Below, piece by piece: positions 22,812 through 34,300 of a DNA stretch of 64,000 nucleotides (within the stretch, counting starts at the first letter, position 1; each line of letters starts with the position of its first letter). A model generated the notes under the pieces. That model saw nothing but the letters and a program-made list of their open reading frames with translations. It made no database searches and had not been told where the DNA came from. Source of the stretch: Megaleporinus macrocephalus. Taxonomy: Eukaryota; Chordata; Actinopteri; Characiformes; Anostomidae. The translations under genes and the position numbers were made by a program. The stretch is from NCBI GenBank assembly GCA_021613375.1, contig CM038702.1:23481849-23545848 (forward strand). The letters run 5' to 3'.

Positions 22812-24417
22812 CAGTGCCCTCCATAATTATTGGCACCCCTGGTTAAGATGTGTTCTTTAGCTTCTAATAAATTGAGGGTTTTTTTAAATAATATAGGACC
22901 ACGATGGAAAAAAGAGCAAAATCCAACCTTTATCTCAAGTGCATTTATTCAGTAGGAAAGAAATCCCACATTAAGAAATAATTGTTTAACATCAAATAAT
23001 GTGTGCCACAATTATTAGCACCCCTGATGTTAATACTTTGTACAACCCCCCTTTGCCAACAAAACAGCACCTAATCTTCTCCTATAATGTTTCACAAGAT
23101 GGGAGAACACAGAAAGAGGTATCTTCGACCATTCCTCTTTGCACAATCTCTCTAAATCATCCAGCGACCTGGGTCCTCTCCTCTGCACTCTCCTCTTCAG
23201 CTCACCCCACAGGTTTTCAATGGGGTTAAGGTCTGGGGACTGAGATGGCCATGGGAGGAGCTTGATTCTGTGTGTGGTCAACCATTTCTGTGTAGATCTT
23301 GCCATATGTTTAGGGTCATTATCTTGCTGAAAGACCCAGTGACGACCCATCTTCAGCTTTCGGGCAGAAGCCACCAGATTTTGTTTTAAAATGTCCTGGT
23401 ATTTCAAAGCATTCATGATGCCATGCACCCTAACAAGGTTCCCTGGGCCTTTGGAAGAAAAGCAGGCCCACAGCATCACTGATCCTCCCCCGTATTTCAC
23501 AGTGGGCATGAGGTGCTTTTCTGCATAGTCAGCTCTTGTGTTACGCCAGACCCACTTACAGCATTTGTTGCCAAAAGCTCTATCTTTGTTTCATCTGACC
23601 AAAGCACACGGTCCCAGTTGAAGTTCCAGTACTGCTTAGCAAACTCCAAACGTTTACGTTTATGATTGTGAGTGAGAAAAGGTTTTTTCCGTGCATGCCT
23701 CCCAAACAGCTTGTTGGCGTGTAGATAGCGTCTGATGGTTGTTTTGGAGACTTCGTGACCCCAAGATGCTACCATTTGTTGCAGTTCCGTAACAGTGAGC
23801 TTTGGAGAACCTTTTATTTCTCTTATCATCCTCCTCACTGTGCGTGGTGGCAAAATAAACTTGCGTCCTCGTCCAGACTTGTTTACCACTGTTCCAGTTG
23901 TTTTAAACTTCTTAATAATTCCTCTGACAGTAGATACGGACAGGTGTAGGCGAGTGGCTATTTTCTTGTAGCCATTGCCTGACCTGTGAAGGTCAACACA
24001 CATCTGCCTTACTTGAATGCTATGTTCCTTTGTCTTTCCCATGTTGAAGAGAAATGGCCTCTGTGTCACGTCATAATTATACCCCAGGGAAACAGGAAGT
24101 TGTGAATTGCTAATTAAATGTTCCTACATACTTTGATTAACTTCGTAAACTACTGTAGAAGTGACAGAAATTCTTTAATTACATTTATTTCCTAAGAATT
24201 GTTAGGGGTGCCAATAATTGTGGAACAGGTGATTTTATGAAGAAATATTATTTCTTAGTCAGGGATTTTATTTTCCCCCTAAAACTCTACTTGAGTTAAA
24301 GGTTACATTTTTCTACACTTTTCAGTGTGACAGTATGTTTCCACAATAAAAACTGAATTTATTTTAAGGCTTTTGACACATCTTAACCAGGGGTGCCAAT
24401 AATTATGGAGGGCACTG
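22812..24417. mobile_element. Near-intact Tc1-like transposon, 1606 bp
   Basis: Inverted repeats of 42 bp, starting 'cagtgccctccataattatt', are perfect (22812-22853 and 24376-24417) and flanked by TA on both sides (22810-22811 and 24418-24419), the Tc1/mariner target duplication. The transposase gene lies on the - strand between them (24042 to 23030). Overall length and repeat type match fish Tc1 elements. The perfect repeats and single coding lesion suggest a fairly recent insertion, which happened inside an older hAT element. Confidence 0.97.
23030..24042 (-). pseudogene. Tc1 DD34E transposase with a single 1-bp deletion
   Basis: The start MGKTKEHS at 24042 is preferred over an ATG 27 bases upstream because MGKTKE-type starts are usual for fish Tc1. 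Residues about 9-50 form the first helix-turn-helix of a paired-like domain; GRGRK (57-61) is an AT-hook-like motif; a second helix-turn-helix follows to about residue 115; and 'RHARKKPFL' is basic. The first catalytic Asp (in LWSDETK, codon 23593-23595) is present. At the A-run 23573-23576 one base is missing relative to the expected frame, shifting it after residue 156; the frame then ends at 23497. The rest is open in the other frame, from before 23509 to the stop at 23030. It has the second Asp (FQQDNDPKH, codon 23321-23323) and Glu (NPIENLW, codon 23216-23218), with 34 residues between. Allowing for the shift the length is about 337 residues, normal for Tc1. The enzyme excises and reinserts the element at TA sites. 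Confidence 0.95.
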
Positions 24418-24888
24418 TATATAGGTCTAGTAATACATTTCAATAATAGTAATAATGAAAATGTTTTCTTTAAAACTGTACTACATGCAATTTAAGCAAT
24501 AAAATGTTAAGAAACCGGTCTTATTTTATCTTATATATTTACTATTGCTCTATATATTTTATCCGAATACTCGATTAATCGATGGAATAATCAATAGAAT
24601 ACTCTATTACTAAAATAATCGATAGCTGCAGCCCTAATTTCCATGTGTCTTGTTTTTAACTTTGTTGTGATCAGTGACGATTTCCAGCATATTAGTCTGC
24701 TGAAAAGCTCAACAGCACAGATATGTGTAAGCTGTAGAGTCAATGCCACATCACTTATGTCATGCAAAGGCAGTTAGTGTGGGGAGTGTGGACATTTTTT
24801 GATCAGTTGATTGAATGTTAATTGAGGTTTTATATTTGCTTTACAAGTTGAATGTATTTCTCATTTTGTTTAATGCGCAAATTCTTAT

Positions 24889-25088
24889 GTTTTTAAGCAA
24901 GGCTGTGTCCTTTTGTGCAAATGGTGAATGAGTCAAAGAGTCTCACTTATCTCTGTGCCTCATCCTCTGTGTGTGCTTTTAGTGCATGTGTTTGTGTGTA
25001 TGAATTGACTGGTTTATCTCTGATGTTCCACTTGATATCCAGCAGTGATAGACCTACTGACCAGCCCACATCTCCTTAGTTTGTCTGC
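24889..25088 (+). repeat. Diverged local duplication, copy A
   Basis: About 200 bases are homologous, in the same orientation, to 26073-26268. The best-preserved part is at 25033-25088 ('tgatatccagcagtgatag' ... 'ccacatctccttagtttgtc'), roughly 85% identical by eye; the rest is lower. I recognise no transposon in it. Confidence 0.75.
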
Positions 25089-26072
25089 CTGTGTCTGTGT
25101 GAGTCTGCTTGACCTGTGGTTTGATATCAGATATGTCTCATGCCGTAGATTTGTAGAGTTTTCTGGCTAACCAAATCAAACGTCCTTGCGGGTGGCCCTT
25201 GTCTAAAGTAAGGTTTATAGAGTTATTCTTTGGATAATCATTTAAAATACTCATCTGGTTATCATTACTACTTACATTACTACTATTTTATACCTTATGT
25301 TAACCTTTTTTTGTTTACATTTGTGGTCAAGGACTCATGGATCATGTATATAATAATATTCCAAACATACCAAGGTAGCCAGATGTTACTGAGTCACAGT
25401 TTTAAGGTCGTAGGTGGCCATAAAATGTATATTAATTTTTTAAAATACATTAATAATATTGTAAGGCAAAACAGTACCCAAGGAAAAACGTTTTTGATTG
25501 ACCACTGTTTTACTATACGATTGTTAAAGCAGTTAATTTACAATTACAGAACTTGTAAACATCCATGCAGTTGCTTCCTTGTTTATTTAGACATGCATTA
25601 TTTCAGATCCAGTCCGCTTGTTAGCACATCTGGCTATGAGCATCTGCCGAGGTCTTTTCAGCTAGTACAGTACAGGCTAGGACCCAGCCGTGAAGGTCGA
25701 TGCACCTTATAAGAACTCAGAACTGTGTAGGTTCAATAGATTCTTTTGGATAGTATATAAAATGACGATATTTGTGTGGAAGACAACCCCTGGTTCCTAT
25801 CTTTTCTGTACCAAGTTTCTGCATCATTTAAATTACTGAATTATACAAAAATGTCAAAAGGAATTCCGCTTTAAATTGTTTTAAATAAACAAAACTTTTA
25901 AGGGGTTCACAAACTTTTCAATAAAACTGTCATTTTGTTTCTTAACCTTTCATTACTTGTCATTTATTCTAGCCTTGTAGCGTATTGGGAGTACTTGGGA
26001 GTATGTGTTGAGAGTGTATGCAGATTTCACTAATCACCTTATTGGACACTTTTTATGTGTAAATCCCCGATC
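25089..26072. other. AT-rich non-coding stretch between the two duplicates
   Basis: A 160-residue open frame at 25230-25712 has no recognisable domain and is probably chance. At about 25898-25925 'aaggggttcacaaacttttc' hints at a Tc1-type end, not supported further. Confidence 0.45.
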
Positions 26073-26268
26073 ATTTTCAGCAAAGTGTATCCTCACGTAG
26101 AAATGATGAATGATGCAAGTAGTCTGTCTTTATCTCTGTGTCTTATACTTTGCGTGCAAATAGTGCATTTGATTGCATGTATGAATTGACTGTTGTATGT
26201 TTGATGCTCCACTGATATCCAACAATGATAGACCTGCTGACCAGTCCACATCTCATTAATTTGTCTGC
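26073..26268 (+). repeat. Diverged local duplication, copy B
   Basis: Partner of 24889-25088, about 1.18 kb away in direct orientation. Conserved cores: 'ttatctctgtg', 'tgtatgaattgactg' and 'gatagacctgctgaccagtc'. Confidence 0.75.
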
Positions 26269-26974
26269 TTTTCTCTTATCATCATCTGAGTGGCTTTCCT
26301 CTTTCTCCGCTGAGTAAAAACGCAGTTGTGTGTGTACACTCCCTGTCATGGCTGTGGGCATTTAGAAAAAGTCCAACAGCTTATCTTACAATACTCAAAT
26401 ACTTCTTTAAACCACAGTCAAAAACAACCTTCATACACTCTAGATTGAAGTATTTGTCTAATTGCTCTCTTTAGGTTTGGTTGGGTTCAGGTTGAATTTG
26501 GTAGGTTTAGACATAATTTGTCAGATACGCATTGAGCCCTGCTTCACATGCTTCTGATTCAGTGAAGTAGTTTAGTGCAGTCCCGTAAAGTTCTAAAAAA
26601 GGATATGGTTGGGTCAGTTTGGGACAAAATGTTTTGGGGATTAGATCAGTTTTGGACTTAAATCTTCATTAATGTGAGTTTGGAGTTTGGGCAATATTTT
26701 GTAGGGTTTGTGTTCAGAATTAAAACTTGGTGATGTGGGTTGGGTCAGGCTGGGGCATGAAATACTCAGTCTGATGAATCATTTAGGGTTTTGGATTGCC
26801 CGGAGAATGTCACTTACAGAAATGCATAGTCCCCATGTTTGGTAGAGGAGCGATAATGAGTGGTCTGGTCAGGGTTTGGGCTTGGCGCCTTAGTTCCAGT
26901 GAAGGGTAATCTCAATGTTAACAGCACACATATAAATATTATATTTAAAGATAAATATAAGCTCTTACTGTGCA
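26269..26974. other. Non-coding stretch, nothing recognised
   Basis: G/T-biased around 26460-26800 with loosely repeated 'gggtttgg', 'ttgggtc' motifs. No gene. Confidence 0.45.
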
Positions 26975-27276
26975 CAAAGTTAGGCCCATAAAGACACAGT
27001 TTGACGAGTTTGGTGTGGAGGAGCTCCAGTGGTCTGCACAACGACACCATTCAACACCTTTGGGGTGAATTAGTATTGTGTGACAGGCCTTCTCATCCAA
27101 CATTAGTGCCTGACCTCAGAAGTGCTCTTTTGACTAAATAGACACAAACTCTCACCAACAAACTCTAAAACCTTTTGGAAAGCCAGAAGAGTGCATGCTT
27201 TTATAGCTGCAATATGGGGTCAATCCACAATCTCATATATGTGATGGTCAGGTGTCCAAATATTTTTGTTCCTATA
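26975..27276 (+). pseudogene. Tc1-like transposase 3' remnant, interrupted by a hAT
   Basis: The stretch resembles the last quarter of a fish Tc1-like transposase and its 3' end: 'gagtttggtgtggaggag' (27005), 'caacacctttggggtgaatt' (27052), 'aacattagtgcctgacctca' (27099), 'ggaaagccagaagagtgcat' (27177) and the terminal 'caggtgtccaaatatttttg' (27249). It is the same family as the scrap at 905-1002. Frames are broken. The terminal repeat is cut at 27276 by the hAT element and resumes at about 28198 ('gtcatatagtgta'). Confidence 0.7.
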
Positions 27277-28197
27277 TAGAGATGAAAAGATCGATCAGCT
27301 ATGTATTGGTATCGGACGATTTTTAATCAAAATATGTGATCGGTGATCGGCCAATATTACTCCAATTACTCCAATTTAGCCGACCCCGAGAGCCGATCGA
27401 TGGCGTTAAACAAATGAGCTTAATTTCTGTATTTCCAGCTTGCGTTTCGTTGCAACCCCCTTTGGTCAGGTTCTTGCAATTCCTATCTAAACCGCTAAGT
27501 GGAAACATATACCCTTTTATTTTCGAAAGACTGACTAAAGCGGCGCGCCTCTCGAGAACAGTTTGCGTTCACGGCATGTGCTGTCCGTCTGGCAGTTGGT
27601 TGCCATATGTGAGACAGACTCGTCCAGGGCGTTATGTAAAATCAACTTGTCTCATGAAGAACCAAGACAAAGACATTGAACACTACTAATCTGATATGAC
27701 ACTTAGGAGTACAACACGCGACTGAATACAATGATTATCAGCAAACAGCACAGCTAGCACAAAACAAATAACCCAGAGAGCCGTGCAGACCAGATCTGAC
27801 CGGTATGAACAGTACAGCAGCAACAATTCAAGATCTACATTCAATGATTGCAGTTTTTGTTTAAAATAACCCAGAGTCTGTGTTTAATGACTGCAGTTTT
27901 CACTGCATTTATTTAATTAGCTTTTTTCGTTTTAAATTCAGGGTCTAAATAGAATAATTGCAGTATTGGCGATATTTGTTTGATTTACTTTGTTTATTTA
28001 CTGCTAATTTTGGTAAAATATTCTGCTGTTTCACATGTGCTTGTTAAAAATGGTAATAAACCAGTTTCAACCATGTTTTATGACTTGCTTGCGCTACTAA
28101 CTACATTTAGCCCCGCCCTCTATCAGTATCAGCTATCGGTCGATCGCACTGAAAGGTGATCGGCGATCGGAATCGGCCTCAAAAACGCTGATCTCTA
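27277..28197. mobile_element. hAT-type element inserted in a Tc1 terminal repeat
   Basis: It begins 'tagagatgaaaagatcgatc' and ends 'gctgatctcta', the ends forming inverted repeats rich in 'gatcgg' steps. The flanking 8-mers 'ttcctata' (27269-27276) and 'gtcatata' (28198-28205) agree at 6 of 8 positions, as expected for an aged hAT duplication. Removing the element rejoins a Tc1 end. The interior (921 bp total) has no transposase frame. A second copy of this family starts at 63962. Confidence 0.8.
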
Positions 28198-28309
28198 GTC
28201 ATATAGTGTATTGTGAAAAGTCTGTAGACGCTTGCTCATCTGGGGTTTCTTCTAAAATCAGGCATTTTATCAATGTATATTGGAACAATTATATGAGAAT
28301 TTGATTTAA

Positions 28310-28370
28310 TTGAGTCATAAAAGCATTGGTAAAGTCAGGTAAAGATGTTGGATAATCAGTTCTGGATCAC
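28310..28370 (-). mobile_element. Inverted scrap of the same Tc1 family
   Basis: On the - strand the stretch around 'aagcattggtaaagtcagg' and 'gatgttggataatcag' resembles the transposase C-terminal region seen at 27099-27140, but in opposite orientation. It suggests a rearranged or palindromic Tc1 derivative straddling the hAT. Confidence 0.4.
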
Positions 28371-31300
28371 AAACACAATGTGCTCTGTTGCTTAGAGATT
28401 GCAGCAACATCTACCCATCAGGGAGAACAAGGCCAATTATGCTTTCTTAAGACATTGATGGCTGTGGCACCCCTGAGGGGTGAAGTTGTCATCTCCTAAT
28501 GATAAGACCAGTGTTTAGATGGCCCCACAATGTAACTTCAGATTTATCTGTTAGCTAAAAACAGCAAGGTTTGGAAGAATAACCTTTATCACACCTATAT
28601 TTTTGGCACTGTCCTTTACTTAGTGACTACTGCCAAAAGCACCAAGCAGTGCTAACAATACCATTTCAATTTTGTAAAAGACTTAAAACCTCAGGGTTTT
28701 CAGAGCTGACAAGTTTAATCTTGTATTTTAGAGCAGGATAACACTAAAATGTGTTTGCCTGCTTGAAAGGAGGGAGAAAGTTAATTAGGAAACCCTGGGC
28801 TCTGTTGTAGACTGTCTGAGACATTTAATATGAGGTACTGAGATTTTGTTTGTTTAGCCTACAGTTTAAAGAAAGAACTTAAGATAGAAGGAAAGTAGGA
28901 GTTATTTCTTCTGTACATTTCATTTCACAGTCAAGATCAATTCAGCTGTGAATATATTCTGCTCTGATAAAAGGGGAAAAAACAACAACAACAAATTAAT
29001 TTATCAAACTGTCCTGAAATAAATGCAGTTGTCATGGAGTTGGTGATGAGCGACTGAGAGCACTGAAGTAGGATTTATTAAAACCTGGACTCTCGCTCCC
29101 TTGCTCGCATTCATCTTTCTGACGCAGGCATTATGAGCTCGATCATAATCATAACTTGTCGAGCTTTATTGCCTTTTTTTTGCAAACCAGTATATTTAGG
29201 TGTGTGCTAGGTGTGCGTATGTGAAGAAATAAGTAATGGCTTTGTTCTTAGATATTTAAATCCATTTGTTTCAAGCTGTTTAAGGTGATAAATCATAGAG
29301 GAGGCGATCTGTCCCCTCCAAGATGGGTCCATTTAGATTAGTATGGTTATTAATGGCAAATGTACACAGAAATATGGATGGGAATTAATATCATCTGCTG
29401 TTTGCTGAAATCTGCTCTGATATCGTCTGGAGGGTGACATTGATTCAGTAATGTGCTTATAGAGTGATAATGGCCACTAGATGCATGTTGACCTGTCTTT
29501 CCAATAACTAGACACTGCATACAATTTCAAAGTAATATGAAACGTTTCAAATATGATTTGGTATACGAATAAATAAACAAAACTTACATTTATCCACAGT
29601 TTAAAATTTTCAAATTCGTTAATTGCCATGAATGTAATAGTTACAGCACTGAAAAAAGGAAATTAAAGTTTACAGCAGGATGCTGATATTTAAACTGTAG
29701 TATTAAAACAATGGTGTGATTCAAAGGCCCCTAAACTTATCTATATCTGCCTCCAGGGGTGTTATTGCATGTATGCCTACTTTGGTAGGTACAGTGAGTG
29801 TTTTTTGTGTGGTACCATATTTTTATTACTATATATAAGATGCATAAGGCATAATTGCTGAATGCACAGTATTGTTATTTTTCAAGAATTTAATCACAAT
29901 GATAAACATGACTTTCGTAAAAAAGGTTGTTTAAGAAACAAACTTAAAAATGTAAAAATTGTTGGCTTTTTGGGCATGGTGCTGGAAATTTGTTGACTAT
30001 GACAAAATCATGGTTCAGGCTGAAATAATGCGATCGAATCTCAACATAAGATGAGCTTTAAAAAGTACACTGCCATGCCCAAAATATTCAAACACTCCAC
30101 TACCCCACAGAAAGAAAATGACAAATTATGACATTATTTCACACAGAGTAAGTGTGTGCTATTCCTTGATAGGTTTGTTTTCAGGATTTAGTTGATTTAA
30201 TTGTGTTTTACATTGATGTCTAATACAGCATTTTCTGCTGAAATCAGGACTCAATATACAGAAACCTAGTGTTGAATCAGTCCCATCTCTAAAATGGATA
30301 CATGCTGTTTAAAGTTATAAAAGTCTGTAAGGTGTATACTCACTTCTTTGCACAATAAAATATGTGGTATTAATATTGGTCAACAAAAACATGTGTAGTT
30401 TACAATAAGATATCTGATGTGTTTAACAGAAAGTGTAAACAATTTTAATGAGTAATTACCTGAAAATTATGAATTGTAAGAATGATTTAAGGCTGTTATG
30501 CACCAACTTGATTAAGCTTATAAGACCCACTTTGTGACTTTGTGTGCATTTGTGTGTGTGTGTGTGTGCGAGGTATAGTCCCCTTTCCCCTTTCCTTCCA
30601 TCCTTAACTTAGATCGGAGAATAAACATGTAGCTTCCGAGTCACTCTGGACCAAAGAATCCCCCAGAGAAGCAAATGTGTGTGTGTGTCTGCGTGTGTGT
30701 GTGATTGAGAGCGAGGGAGCAAGAGACAGACAGTGTGTGTGAAACACAAGCAGCTCACTCAGGAACGGATATCAAGCCCAGATGTGGACGGCCTTGTGGA
30801 GAGTTTTATCCAAAACACACACGGTGTACTGTATACATGCGCATTGCATGTTTTAGGTTTTAGCATGTGTAACATGTGTATATGTCTATGCTAAAAAATA
30901 AATTAAATTTCCCATATTGATTTCACACTCTGCTTGCTTTATAAACAAATATACTGTACTCGTGCACTGCTTAAAACACACACAGACACACACACACACC
31001 CACACACACACACAGATGTGATAGGAACCAAAGTATTACACTTATAAGGTTTAGTGAGTAAGTATATAGTACCTATTGCTTTAGATCAGTGCATAATTTA
31101 ACACAATATCACCATTTTTATTATTAAATATACTTTATTGGTTTCAATTTGAATGACATTTTAATCTCTTAATTTCTTTAGGCCTATGTGCGGTTTAAAC
31201 GTCGATGAGTACAATTTGTCCTTCAGTTTGTAGAACTACAAAACTTGCATTTTAGTTTTAAATACATCCACAGTGGATACATAATTATTCATAGTTAGTT

Positions 31301-34300
31301 ATTGATAGTTGTTATGACAACATTCATAGTAGTGAGTAAAGCATCACAGTAGTTACTAATTAATTTCTAGTTTTAGTTATAGTCAGAGTCATTACTGAAT
31401 ACTCCATATAACACATTCTGAATAATTCATAGCCAACAGAGAATTATTCATAATAGTGTAGTTATTCATAGTACTTACAAATGAACAGGTTAACCTATTT
31501 TATTTTATTTGCATTCTGCCTCTAGAGGCCAATCACTTTATTAACCAATATTCATTAAAATCTGCACCTGATGCAACATCTAATCCATGTCACTGTTTGT
31601 GTGTATGTGTGTGTGTGTGTAAGATCATGTGAAATGGAGGTTGTCAAACAGTCACGTCTTTGGTTATGTATGCTTTTGTGTATGCACATGCGTGTGTGTG
31701 GGGGGGGGCAGATGAGTGAGTGAGAGAACATGTGGGAGAGAGAAAACATGAAAGATTCTCTGATCTTTAGTAATTACAGTAGACAGTGGGTTTAATTAAT
31801 TAAGGTAGAATCATCCTCTCTCATGTATTTCTCTTCTTTTGTTTCATCCCTCCATCCCAAGGTCCCTCTGAGACACACACCCATGCCTCTTTCTCTCCGT
31901 TTCTTGCGCTCTCCCAGTCATTTTAACTTTTTAAACCCGTATGAGACTGATCATTATCTGCTTCGTAATTGCAAGCTAATTATGAGTTGTAATTCTCCAG
32001 TGGCTCCAGCTCAAGTCTGAAGTCCAGTCGTGAGAAGTGTGTAAGTGTTTGTGTGCGAAAGTGTATATGTGGAGAGTCTATGCTTTTTAGTACATTTTCA
32101 GGGCAGGATTAATCTACAAGACCAATAAAATGCTTCTGACTTTGTAGAGAAAACAGAGAAAACTAGGACCAACAAAATAACTTCATAAAAAGCTCCATGT
32201 TTCTTCAAAAAACTGAAACCATCTTTTTGTTTTTGATGTTAAGTTTAAGGTAGGTTTAGGATTAGGTTACATCTCATTTAATATTGATAGAAATTCCAAA
32301 AAAGCATTCATGTTATTTATATATGATATATGTATTGTCACTGTCCAAAGAAAAATATGCATCTCCGAAACAGTAACCTTACTTTAAGTGTAACTTAATG
32401 TAAAGAGTTCTGAATTTTGGAGCGTTTCTGTTCATCCAATGATTAAGAAATTTTCACACAATGTAAGGAACAGATGCTGAGCGTATGCAAACAACTTAAA
32501 ATGGCATAAAATGGAGATGCTTGTTTTTTAAACTTCTTATAAGTGCATGTTTACACATAAGTATGCATGTATAGAATGCATTAAGGGGGATGTAGATACT
32601 TATATATCATTTCTGTCCAAAAAAAAACTAGCCCTAAAATAGTAAGTCTATAGGAGTGCCCAAAAACTTTCTTAACTTTCATTGTTAGTTAATACAAAGA
32701 GGTTTTATTCCAAGCATTTTTGGAGCATTTCTATTTGCCCTTTTGTCATATAAATATGAAGGATATAAAGGATATCTGCTGTGGTAAAAAGATATAGAAA
32801 ATTAAAACAGACAAAAAAATTGTCAGTGTTTCTCTTTGGGCAGTGACGAGATGTAAAAATACATATTGTACATGATGCATGCAGACATTTCCATATATGC
32901 AAAATACGTATAGAACATACTATGGTTATATTGATATTATATGATTTTTCATAGGCTCAATGTTAACAGGAAAAATCGACATAATATATGTTAGTCTTAA
33001 AATTTTGAATCCCTGACTTTTTCCACAGTGGGTTGTTCAAAGGCAGAGCAGGGTTAAAGCCGTTTACTTTCCCATTCTCTCTCAGCTTCGCTGCAAATTT
33101 CCCCTGTGTGAGTGGAATTGTGTGTAAGTGTGTGTGTGTGTGTGTAACGGTTATGTAAAGACCCCATCATAGACACTTTTTGCCAGTGCAGTGTGTATGT
33201 ATGAGGGGTTTTGGTAACGGTTATGTAAAGACCCTATGAGTGTTTCTTTGTGTGTGTGTGTAATGGCATTGCCAGTTACTGCACGTTATGTCTTGCAGGT
33301 GCACAGCAGGTGAGGGTTGCTGCAGAAAGAGTGTAACAGTGGCCTAGCAGGAAGTTTAGGGATGACCACACCGCTGTGTGTGTGTGTGTATTTGTGTGTA
33401 TGTGCTTATGTGTTTGAGGGCTAATCAGCCACCTCTAGCTATGCTGCTATGTTTGTGGGCTTTACTGTACAGCCCCTATCCTCCTGTGGTGGGGACAGTG
33501 GTACAACTGACTCTGTGTGTGCTTGTGTGCGTGTATGTGTGTATATGTGCGCTTTTATCAGAGCAGTTGGAAAAACAGACGCACAGTACTTCTCACTCCA
33601 ACACCTGTTTTTTCTTTTTTGAATTTTCAAAAACTCAACTAACTAAATTGCACCTTTGTAATATGTAAGTAAAATGATTAAAATCTACAATAAAATACTT
33701 AATCATACAGTAATTAAATGGCATAAATATTCCAATCACCATTAAATTAATCATAATGATACTTCTGGTGTCTTTACACAATAGTTACAGTCTCAAAGAT
33801 TTTCCACCCCTGGTACTTGTATTAGTTACATCCTACCATAAGATTGCATCTTAAACATGCTGGATAAGAAATGTAGATCTTACACATTCCTATATTGTAC
33901 TCATAATATCTTTTAGAAAAAAAGACTTTTTTTCACATATCACATATTTTTTACGCTACTTTATTAGATGTTTGGGACAGTTTTCTTTCGACTTCAACAT
34001 TAAGTATATGAAAGGGATTTACATTTTTAAAAGTTTCTCCTGACTGTTATGACTCAGTGAAGAACTTCCTGCTGTTGTCTGCTCACATTTTTGTACATTC
34101 TTTTGTCAACTTTATAAACCCTCAAATTGAATGTATGAGTACATCTGTCTGCATAATTAATGTATACATCTTTTGTAATGCTAGTTTGAGGCCCAATTTG
34201 ATGCTTGCTCTGATTTTAAGAGTGAAATGAATCAGTTCATTCATGGCACTGACAGCCCCTGCTGGAAACTTTGAGGCCATCTCTCTCTCCCCTGAGCTGC

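Larger units (their letters stand above)
21743..24636. mobile_element. hAT-type element split by a Tc1 insertion
   Basis: The left end 'tagggttgaaacgatt' and right end '...gctgcagcccta' are inverted repeats; the reverse complement of the right end reads 'tagggctgcagctatcgatt'. The flanking 8-mers 'atttccac' (21735-21742) and 'atttccat' (24637-24644) differ at one position, an 8-bp target duplication diagnostic of hAT. Without the inserted Tc1 (22812-24417 plus one TA) the element is about 1286 bp, too short for a hAT transposase, so it is non-autonomous. Its interior has raised CpG and a hairpin (22091-22205). A 93-residue open frame (21877-22158) is not recognised. Confidence 0.88.

Noticed and set aside
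25230..25712. 160-residue open frame
   Set aside because: AT-rich, Tyr/Phe/Ile-rich composition expected from AT-rich noncoding DNA; no recognisable family.
33286..33312. 11-base micro-exon between 'cttgcag' and 'gtgagg'
   Set aside because: Splice-like dinucleotides at this spacing occur by chance in GT-rich DNA; no supporting neighbours.
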